DNA from: Clostridium algoriphilum
GTDB taxonomy: Bacteria; Bacillota; Clostridia; Clostridiales; Clostridiaceae
Direction of reading: 5' to 3'
Assembly (NCBI RefSeq): GCF_020443705.1
Contig: NZ_JAIZZK010000002.1
Coordinates: 205,771-269,770 of the forward strand
DNA length: 64,000 nucleotides
Positions within the stretch are counted from its first letter, which is position 1. Each line of letters begins with the position of its first letter. The notes under the pieces are model-generated. The model was not told the DNA's origin. It was given only the letters and a program-made list of their open reading frames with translations, and did not search any database. The translations under genes were made by a program, and so were the position numbers. Positions 57,592-64,000 of the stretch are shown in pieces.

Positions 57592-58050
57592 TCATCGCAG
57601 GCCGCAACAGTATAACACTCTAAATATTACAGATACTACAAGATGGCGTACTGGTGAAGCCAAATTATATTTGTATTTATCTGCAACTGTAAAAAATATA
57701 TACAATTCTTGTTTAGTAAATATATGAGGAATATAACGTCTACTTTTGCCAGGCATCCCCGAAGGGATAATATATGCTTCGTTGCCTATACTATTTATAT
57801 ACTTAGCCAATTGGCGTATTGGAGAAATCCTGTTTGATAATGTTCTTAGTTGTTCCTGTGGTCGCCTTTCTGCCCAATGCATTATGATTTCACGTGTTAG
57901 AAGAGTTGCTTGTGGATAATATTTATTACAAAATGTATCAAATACTTTCAGAAAATGCTGAGAATTAACGTATGGAAAACCGATAGAGTTCTTCTGTTCA
58001 ATAAGGTCTTCAATATTATGCTTGAAGTTGCTAAAAAAAACATAGTTCAT
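57592..58050 (-). pseudogene. Tyrosine recombinase B, N-terminal half only
   Basis: 152 residues of the core-binding domain plus the beginning of the catalytic domain (ASPVRHLVVSVIFRVLYCCGLR). The frame stops right after the first catalytic Arg. ATG 58050 overlaps the stop of recombinase A (ATGA-type overlap), a sign of a polycistronic recombinase set. Confidence 0.78.
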
Positions 58051-58545
58051 TGTAGTAATTCCTCCTTTACGACTTCTATTCCATCCAGTCCTAATGCACA
58101 GTCACGAAGGTGTTCCAAGTCAGTTGAAAGATATACCATTGTTGAGTTTTTGTTTGAATGACCAAGTAAACTTGATATGATAGGTAGAGGCATTTCAACA
58201 GCAAGTAGACGGGCTGCCGCCGTATGCCTACAACAGTGTGACCCTTTTCGTTCTCCACTAGTTTGCCTAATTCCGGCTTTTGCCATATAGCCACTCACAA
58301 TATGATATATACTGGAATGACCTGATAATTTTATATACGGAGCTTTGCTACGCAGAAAAACATATGGTTCTTGGGATTCCGGTCTACCATGTAACAGATA
58401 TTCAACTATTGAATTACCTGTATCAGCTAGCAAAGGAATTGTTAGAGCACGTCCAGTCTTTTGTTGAATTATTTTAATTGTATTTGTTCGCCACTTAATG
58501 TTTTTAAGTTTCAAATTAACTATATCACCAGCCCTTAAACCAAGT
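58047..58545 (-). pseudogene. Tyrosine recombinase A, catalytic half only
   Basis: The catalytic domain from RLGLRAGDIVNLKLKNIKW to the end, with KGSHCCRHTAAARLL (HxxR), SLLGHSN and NSTMVYLSTD (presumed Tyr nucleophile). An in-frame stop lies just before RLGLR, so the N-terminal half is missing. First of three adjacent recombinases in the same orientation. Confidence 0.8.
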
Positions 58546-58661
58546 CTTGTTGATTAAGGGAACTAGAATCATACGCACTATTTTATAGAATGTTAAGTAT
58601 AAATATAGAAATATCAACGGGATGAGATTATGGTATGTAGGTTAAATACTAAAGTTGAGTT

Positions 58662-58829
58662 TTATGGTGGCAATGCCACCCGTTTGCCACCGTTACACAA
58701 AATATTATTAGATACAATTAGTTAATATAAAAGCATTGATTAAAAGATTCATAAAATTCAATGATGTGGTGGAAATTCCGACCATTTTCCACCGGTCCAT
58801 AAAATATGATTAGATATAATTAAATAATT
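58662..58829. repeat. Two imperfect direct repeats with GGTGG/CCACC palindromes, 102 bp apart
   Basis: Copy one is 58662-58738 and copy two about 58764-58829, with a constant offset of 102 bases. Each has GGTGG near its left end, a CCACCG about 20 bases later, then AAAATAT and TAGATA-AATTA. Copy one includes the palindrome GGTGGCAATGCCACC (58666-58680). Possibly recombinase binding arms. Confidence 0.6.
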
Positions 58830-58928
58830 GTAGAGCTTAAAAATTATTATATATCCCATATATGGCATTATATCAATGCTCACAAAGTATTATAAAATAT
58901 ATGCAGATAAGATAAAATACAAAGTAAT

Positions 58929-58970
58929 GACACACCCCTCATATTGAGACTATTGTAGACATAGTGAGGG
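58929..58970 (+). repeat. Right direct repeat 1: copy of the rlmD 3' end
   Basis: Matches 36674-36715 at about 38 of 42 bases, but no rlmD gene is attached. It marks the right boundary of the 22 kb island or of a duplication. Confidence 0.75.
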
Positions 58971-59013
58971 TATAACTGGGTTTATCTAGTGAATATTTAA
59001 TTAAAATCGTCCA

Positions 59014-59045
59014 TTTGCCACCGTAAATTATTTTATGGTGGCAAA
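59014..59045. repeat. TTTGCCACC / GGTGGCAAA hairpin
   Basis: Perfect 9-base arms, 59014-59022 and 59037-59045. The same GCCACC word as in the repeats at 58662. It lies between the rlmD tail copy and the recombinase fragment. Confidence 0.6.
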
Positions 59046-59082
59046 TTTTATTATGTCCAAGACGATTTTGAATATCTTTTGA

Positions 59083-59337
59083 AATAGCTCCACCTTAAGA
59101 GCAGTTGCACAACTTGAACGTGACTATCTAAAGGATAGACAGATGGAAGGTATAGCAATTGCAGTAACGGCAGGCAGGTACAAAGGACGTAAGCCTATAG
59201 AGTATCCTAAGCTATGGGAAAGATATTATAAAATGATGCAAGATGGTGATATAAGTGGTGTTGATGTTATGAAAATATTAGATTTAAAGAAAACTACATT
59301 TTATAAATTAATTAATCAGTATGGAGAGGGTAAATAA
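59083..59337 (+). pseudogene. Serine recombinase (resolvase/invertase) C-terminal fragment
   Basis: The reading AVAQLERDYLKDRQMEGIAI is the end of the long helix of the catalytic domain; GRYKGRKPIEYPKLWERYY and the HTH (DGDISGVDVMKILDLKKTTF) follow to a normal stop. The catalytic Ser domain is absent, with a stop just upstream at 59080. Its last 52 bases recur at 36798-36849. Confidence 0.82.
59286..59337 (+). repeat. Right direct repeat 2: recombinase gene tail
   Basis: Partner of 36798-36849, with one or two differences over 52 bases. Together with repeat 1 it shows the same rlmD-then-recombinase order at both ends. Confidence 0.8.
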
Positions 59338-59390
59338 TTTAGAAATGAGTTATGTTAAATAAATAGAGAAATATAGTTTAAGGGGACAAA

Positions 59391-59891
59391 ATGAAAATAT
59401 TAGAAAGCAACAGATTAATATTACGGGCATGGAAAATCTCTGATTTAGATGATTTACATGAATTTACATCTAATGAAGAAGTAGCAAGCATGGCAGGATT
59501 TCATGTAAAAAACACTGAAAATGAAACTCTAAGTATTTTAAAACAATTTATTAATGATTCTTCTGAATCATTATGGGCTATTGAATTTAAAGAATCTCAT
59601 AAAGTAATTGGTTAGATTGAATTACACCTACATTTTCAACAAGAACAAATAAATTCAAGAGAAATAGGATTTGTTTTATCACAAAAATATTGGGGATTAG
59701 GAATAATGTCAGAAGCTGTTATAAAAGTTCTTCACTATGGATTTTACGAAGAAAATATTGATTCAATTGTATGTTCTCATTTTATACATAATATTCAATC
59801 TAAAAGAGTAATTGAAAAATGTAGATTTAAATATGAAAGAAAAAGTAATGATAGAATTTATTACTCAATAAAGAGGAAAGGCGAACTTTAG
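59391..59891 (+). pseudogene. GNAT acetyltransferase with one in-frame TAG
   Basis: A RimJ/RimL-like acetyltransferase. The first 74 residues (LESNRLILRAWKISDLDDL) stop at TAG 59613-59615. The same frame goes on at once with IELHLHFQQEQIN, IGFVLSQKYWGLGIMSEAV (acetyl-CoA site) and ends normally at 59891, about 166 codons in all. The stop probably replaces a Trp (GWIEL). A single mutation explains the break. Confidence 0.8.
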
Positions 59892-59961
59892 CCATATCAC
59901 TGCATTTGAAAAGTCCTAACAATATATTCCAAGAGAAGTAAAAAGGTAAAACAATATTTTT

Positions 59962-60792
59962 TTATAATAGAGCCTGTCTATAAGATTTTGGTGAAACCCC
60001 TTTTATTTGTTTAAATATCTTTGAGAATCCAAGAGGATCATCATATCCAACGGAACGTGAAATCTCGCTTATAGTTAAATCTTTATTACTTAATAGTTTG
60101 CAGGCTTTATTAACCCTATATTTTATTAGGTATTCTTGGGGTGGAATTCCTAATAATTCACTAAATATAGTGCTAAGATAGTTCTTATTAAGGCCTATAT
60201 AACTTGCTAATGATTCAATAGACATGCTGCGAGAATAATTAGTTTCAATAAATTGAATGGATTTTTTAATGTAGTTTTTTTTCTGTCCATCTCCTTTTGT
60301 TTTAGCCGCTTCTGATTGCTCTGTGAGCTCTGAAAGCAATATATTTAAATATCCTTGCAAGCGAAGTTCATACCCCAATTTATAAGTGCTAGAATGTCTA
60401 ATTTCTTCAAAACACTTCTTAATGATATCTCCTTTGCATTTAAAAACTGGATTGTCTTTATCTAATTTAATATTCTTTAAGAAGGTCTCAGCCTTTATTC
60501 CTCTAAACCCAATCCAAGTATAAATCCAAGGGTCTTTGCTACTCGCCTCATAATAGGTAATTACATCTGGACATATTAGAAAACCTTGATTTTCATGTAG
60601 ATTATAAGATTTCCCATCTAATACAAATGTACCACTTCCACTAATTATATAATGTAATAAGAAATGGTCTCTAAGAGCCGGCCCATAGGAGTGACTTGGT
60701 TTACAATTTTCCATACCATAATGATATACTATTAAATCCATGCCTTCATCTAATGGGCTTTTAAATCCTGTAAATTCATTTTTATTAAACAA
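59962..60792 (-). CDS. AraC-family transcription regulator
   Basis: 276 residues. The N-terminal cupin-like sensor (about 15-150) contains LRDHFLLHYIISGSGTFVL. The C-terminal double HTH has SIESLASYIGLNKNYLSTIF and ISEISRSVGYDDPLGFSKIF. It is divergent from the family 4 glycosidase, 169 bases apart, so it probably controls that gene in response to its sugar. GGAGTG lies before the ATG at 60792. Confidence 0.88.
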   Translation of the reverse strand: MFNKNEFTGFKSPLDEGMDLIVYHYGMENCKPSHSYGPALRDHFLLHYIISGSGTFVLDGKSYNLHENQGFLICPDVITYYEASSKDPWIYTWIGFRGIKAETFLKNIKLDKDNPVFKCKGDIIKKCFEEIRHSSTYKLGYELRLQGYLNILLSELTEQSEAAKTKGDGQKKNYIKKSIQFIETNYSRSMSIESLASYIGLNKNYLSTIFSELLGIPPQEYLIKYRVNKACKLLSNKDLTISEISRSVGYDDPLGFSKIFKQIKGVSPKSYRQALL

Positions 60793-60961
60793 AACGGTTT
60801 CACTCCTCCTTAATTTATATTTTATATCTGAGATTATACCATGTTTATCTTATATAAAACCATTCTTTTTATATGGAAATATTTTATAATAGATAGTGTT
60901 AGTATTAAATTTATATTTATGAGATATTTATACTGATAATAAATTATAGAAGGTGGATATT

Positions 60962-62269
60962 ATGCCAAAAATTACTTTTATGGGTGCTGGTAGCACAGTT
61001 TTTGCTAAGAATGTATTAGGCGATTGTATATTAACTCCCTCTTTACAGGATTCTGAAATTGCTTTATATGATATTGATATTCAAAGACTAAAAGACTCTG
61101 AGGCTATGTTAAACAATATAAATTCCAATAATAATGGACATGCTAAAATTAAATCATATACAAATAGAAAAGATGCTCTTAGAGGTGCAAATTATGTAGT
61201 TAATGCAATTCAAGTTGGAGGATATGATCCATGTACTATAACTGATTTTGAAATTCCAAAAAAATATGGTCTTCGCCAAACAATAGCTGATACCTTAGGT
61301 ATTGGAGGAATATTTAGAGCCCTTAGAACAATCCCTGTAATGCTTGATTTTGCAAGAGATATGGAAGAAGGTTGTCCCGATGCCTGGTTCTTAAATTACT
61401 CTAATCCCATGGCAATGTTAACAGGTGCAATGTTAAAAGCCTCTTCAATTAAAACTGTAGGACTATGTCATAGCGTTCAAAAATGTGTACCTGACCTTCT
61501 AAAATCTCTTGATATAGGGGTTAATGCAGAAGATTCACAGTGGAAAATTGCCGGCATTAACCATCAAGCTTAGGTATTAGAAGTTACCAAAAACGGTAAA
61601 GACCTTTATCCAGCCTTAAAGGCAAAAGCTTTGGAAAAACAGTTGCAAGGCAAACATTCTGATATGGTTAGATACGAAATGATGCTTAACTTTGGATATT
61701 ATATTACTGAATCCAGTGAACATGCATCTGAATATCTCCCATATTTCATTAAAAGCAAATATCCTGAACTAATTGAAGCTTTTAATATCCCATTGGATGA
61801 ATATCCAAGAAGATGTATAGAGCAGATTGAAAAATGGAAAAAGATGCGTAATGATATGGTGGAGAACAAAAATATACAACACACAAGGACTCATGAATAT
61901 GCTTCTTATATAATGGAAGCTATGGAAACTGGCAATCCATATAAAATTGGTGGGAATGTATTAAATACAGGACTTATAACAAATTTACCTACTGAAGCAA
62001 TTGTTGAGGTTCCCTGTCTAGTTGACAGAAGTGGAGTGATACCTACATATGTTGGTAAACTTCCAGAACAGCTTGCAGCATTAAATAGAACAAATATAAA
62101 TCCTCAGCTTCTGACTATAGATGCTGCACTTACAGGTAAACGGGAATTAATTTATATGGCTGCAATGCTTGATCCTCATACATCCGCAGAGCTTTCAATA
62201 GATAATATTAAATCTATGTGTGATGATCTTATCGAAGCTCATGGAAATTGGTTACCAAAATATAAATAG
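60962..62269 (+). pseudogene. Family 4 glycosidase (alpha-galactosidase type) with one in-frame TAG
   Basis: A GH4 enzyme needing NAD and a divalent metal. FMGAGSTVFAKNVLGD binds NAD; LNYSNPMAML, GLCHSVQ (metal Cys) and INHQA (metal His) follow. TAG 61571-61573 stops the frame after INHQA where family members have Trp; the frame then continues with VLEVTKNGKDLYPAL to 62269. The total, about 436 codons, is the normal length. ATG 60962 follows AAGGTGG. A recent TGG to TAG change is likely. Confidence 0.85.
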
Positions 62270-62372
62270 AAGGGATGGCTCGGCCTTAATATACCAGGAT
62301 TAAATGGGGATTATTGCAGTGTTACTTGGAGAATTAACATTTAAATAAATATTATAAGTTATGGAGGTTATT

Positions 62373-62969
62373 ATGACAATTAGAGAGAAAATGAAAAATG
62401 GTATGTTGTATATAGATGCAGGAGAGGGTCTTGAAGAGGACCGTAAAAGGTGTAAAGAATTATTATATGATTATAACCATACACATCCAAGTGAAGAAAC
62501 AAAAATGAAAGACTTGCTGAAAAAATTATTGGGCGATATGGGTGAGAATATTTGGATTGAACCACCAGTACACATGGCATATGGCACAAACGTGCATATT
62601 GGTGACCATTTTTATGCTAATTTTAATCTTGTAATTGTAGATGATATTGATGTTTATATAGGTGAGCATGTAATGATAGCACCTAATGTAACAATAACAC
62701 CAACAGGACATCCTGTTGACTCAAGTCTTCGCAGACCAGGTACTCAGTTTTCAATTCCCGTAAGAATTGGTAACGATGTATGGATAGGTTCCAATGTAGT
62801 GATTTTACCAGGCATCACTATAGGGGATAATTCAGTTATAGGTGCTGGAAGTGTTGTTACTCATGATATTCCTGAAAATGTAATCGCTGTAGGAAATCCA
62901 TGTCGTGTATTAAGAAATATAAATGAACGTGATAAAGAATATTATTATAAAAACAGAAGGGTTGAATAA
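62373..62969 (+). CDS. Sugar O-acetyltransferase (maltose/galactoside type)
   Basis: 198 residues of left-handed beta-helix fold. N-terminal MAC domain (MKNGMLYIDAGEGLEEDRKR), then hexapeptide repeats with HIGDHFYANFNLVIVD, the catalytic His in TPTGHPVD, and IGNDVWIGSNVVILPGITIG. It moves acetyl from acetyl-CoA to a sugar hydroxyl. It follows the glycosidase by 103 bases and may act in the same sugar system. ATG 62373 follows GGAGG. Confidence 0.9.
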   Translation: MTIREKMKNGMLYIDAGEGLEEDRKRCKELLYDYNHTHPSEETKMKDLLKKLLGDMGENIWIEPPVHMAYGTNVHIGDHFYANFNLVIVDDIDVYIGEHVMIAPNVTITPTGHPVDSSLRRPGTQFSIPVRIGNDVWIGSNVVILPGITIGDNSVIGAGSVVTHDIPENVIAVGNPCRVLRNINERDKEYYYKNRRVE

Positions 62970-63120
62970 TTTTCATTAAAATTATTAATGATTCAAGTGA
63001 CAGGTTTTGGGTATAACCTACATTTACAGTATAGATCTATCCTATAGAATGATAAAATGGTAATTGTTAACTACTATAGATATATTTTAGCGAGTAATTT
63101 TAAAAAGGAGTGGTGTTTAA

Positions 63121-63153
63121 ATGAATACAATTATGAGGTGTTTTTTCGGCTAA
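63121..63153 (+). pseudogene. Ten-codon leader-like frame or gene relic
   Basis: AAAAAGGAGTGG stands 5 bases before an ATG that opens MNTIMRCFFG and a TAA. The strong ribosome site suggests the start of a lost gene, or a tiny peptide. No known match. Confidence 0.3.
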
Positions 63154-63217
63154 AGTTGAGGGATAAGTATGTATTATTCAGCTATTCCCCCTATCAAATA
63201 AGAGGAGTGAATATTAA

Positions 63218-63766
63218 ATGATAATAATTGAGACAGAAAGACTTATTATTAGAAAATTTAAAAAAGATGATTCTAAGGATTTATATGAATACCTTTCTCA
63301 AGAATCGGTGGTTAAATATGAACCATATGATGTTTATAATGAAGATGCAAGTAATGAAGAAGCCATTTACCGTTCACAGAATGATTCGTTTTTGGCTGTA
63401 TGCTTAAAAGAAAACAATAAGTTAATAGGCAATGTTTATTTTCAACAGCAGGGACCTAAAGAATTTTTAACATGGGAAATCGGTTATGTATTTAATCCTA
63501 CATATTATGGAAAAGGCTATGCCACAGAGGCGTGTAAAAGAGTTTTGAAGTATGGTTTTGAACAATTAGGAACTCACCGAGTTATTGGTAAGTGTAACCC
63601 TGAAAATACTCCCTCATGGAGGTTATTGGAACGACTTTTAATGAGGAGGGAAGGACATTTTAGAAAACCAGCTTATTTCAAAAAAACAATTGATGGGAAG
63701 TCAATATGGCATGATGCTTACCAATATTCCATATTGGAAGAAGAGTGGTTTCATTCTACTAAATAA
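63218..63766 (+). CDS. GNAT acetyltransferase, RimJ/RimL type
   Basis: 182 residues. IETERLIIRKFKKDDSKDL at the N-terminus and GYVFNPTYYGKGYATEAC (acetyl-CoA motif A) near residue 90, then GTHRVIGKCNPENTPSWRLL. The family acetylates N-terminal or small-molecule amines; the target is unknown. AAGAGGAGTG precedes ATG 63218. Intact, unlike the relative at 59391. Confidence 0.88.
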   Translation: MIIIETERLIIRKFKKDDSKDLYEYLSQESVVKYEPYDVYNEDASNEEAIYRSQNDSFLAVCLKENNKLIGNVYFQQQGPKEFLTWEIGYVFNPTYYGKGYATEACKRVLKYGFEQLGTHRVIGKCNPENTPSWRLLERLLMRREGHFRKPAYFKKTIDGKSIWHDAYQYSILEEEWFHSTK

Positions 63767-63780
63767 TCTACTTGACTCTC

Positions 63781-63815
63781 AAGTAACCCCATATCATTAG
63801 ATGTGGTTTTTTTTT
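63781..63815 (+). terminator. Terminator after the RimJ-type gene
   Basis: AACC-C-CATATC / GATGTGGTT stem with loop ATTA and nine T. Confidence 0.8.
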
Positions 63816-63872
63816 ATATGTTAAGGATGTATCAGTAACAATAATTATTGCGATTGCAACGATGTTAATAAA

Positions 63873-63954
63873 CAAATGTCGTTAAAGTCTCTTTTCACGA
63901 CATTTGCTGTTTCCAAGCAATTGATTTTTATATACATGAAAATCAATTGTTTGG
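63873..63954. repeat. Two adjacent hairpins near the window end
   Basis: Arms CAAATGTCGT (63873-63882) and ACGACATTTG (63897-63906), then a 16-base stem with one wobble: 63913-63928 and 63939-63954 (core CAATTGATTTT / AAAATCAATTG). No gene is seen between 63767 and 64000. They could be terminal repeats of a mobile element or a leader of the next gene. Confidence 0.5.
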
Positions 63955-64000
63955 ATATAATAAAAAAGATGAAATTAATTGTGTTTTTGATTATGAACAG

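Noticed and set aside
59613..61573. UAG read as pyrrolysine or otherwise recoded
   Set aside because: The GH4 stop is at a Trp site and the GNAT stop may be too; there is no methylamine methyltransferase or pyl gene in view, and nearby decay makes nonsense mutation more likely. Kept only as a test in the findings.

Overview
The window is AT-rich chromosomal DNA of a spore-forming Clostridium (class Clostridia). Support comes from the clostridial gene order (rpsU, yqfC/yqfD, pgpH, ybeY, dgkA, era, recO, ppdK, dgt, dnaG, rpoD), the spore genes yqfC, yqfD and a CotS-like kinase, strong AGGAGG ribosome sites, and frequent TTG/GTG starts. I cannot name the species from sequence alone.

Bases 1-21200 are a conserved core: the end of rsmE, mtaB, hinT, rpsU, the sporulation pair yqfC-yqfD, the c-di-AMP phosphodiesterase pgpH, ybeY, a dgkA-PAP2 fusion, era, recO (apparently with a CTG start), a DUF4342-like gene, ppdK, a reverse-strand CotS-like gene, dgt, dnaG, rpoD, trmK and the Nif3-like gene. 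yqeY and phoH, which often lie in this cluster, are absent. RNase P RNA follows at about 21252-21642.

Bases 21700-33470 encode de novo IMP synthesis: purL alone, then purE-C-F-M-N-H-D. CGAA-centred PurR-like boxes lie before both units. A guanine-type purine riboswitch with an antiterminator and terminator precedes purE. After it come an ATP-cone protein, a TauE-type permease, a small membrane protein and rlmD (rumA).

Bases 36.7-59.3 kb look like a decayed, composite genomic island at the 3' end of rlmD. Two separate direct repeats, copies of the rlmD tail and of a serine-recombinase tail, occur in the same order at both ends about 22.3-22.5 kb apart. Its left part is a gene graveyard: inverted relics of a sigma-54 regulator, a sigma-54 promoter and a Lin0512-family gene, a homocysteine methyltransferase tail, a truncated histidine kinase, nested IS3 and IS1182 relics, and a TraD/VirD4-like relic. 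The middle holds a working catabolic module: sigma-54 activator acoR, a near-perfect sigma-54 promoter, acetoin dehydrogenase acoA-B-L-C, an MBL-fold protein, lipoate ligase and lipoyl synthase, a 2,3-butanediol dehydrogenase and an iron alcohol dehydrogenase. Together these can take 2,3-butanediol to acetoin, then to acetyl-CoA and acetaldehyde, then to ethanol, and they also supply the lipoyl cofactor. A TPP riboswitch and thiC follow. On the opposite strand is a broken thiS-thiG-thiH locus fused to three damaged tyrosine recombinases.

Bases 59.4-64 kb carry accessory genes: an acetyltransferase and a family 4 glycosidase, each cut by one in-frame TAG, a divergent AraC regulator, a sugar O-acetyltransferase and a RimJ-type acetyltransferase.
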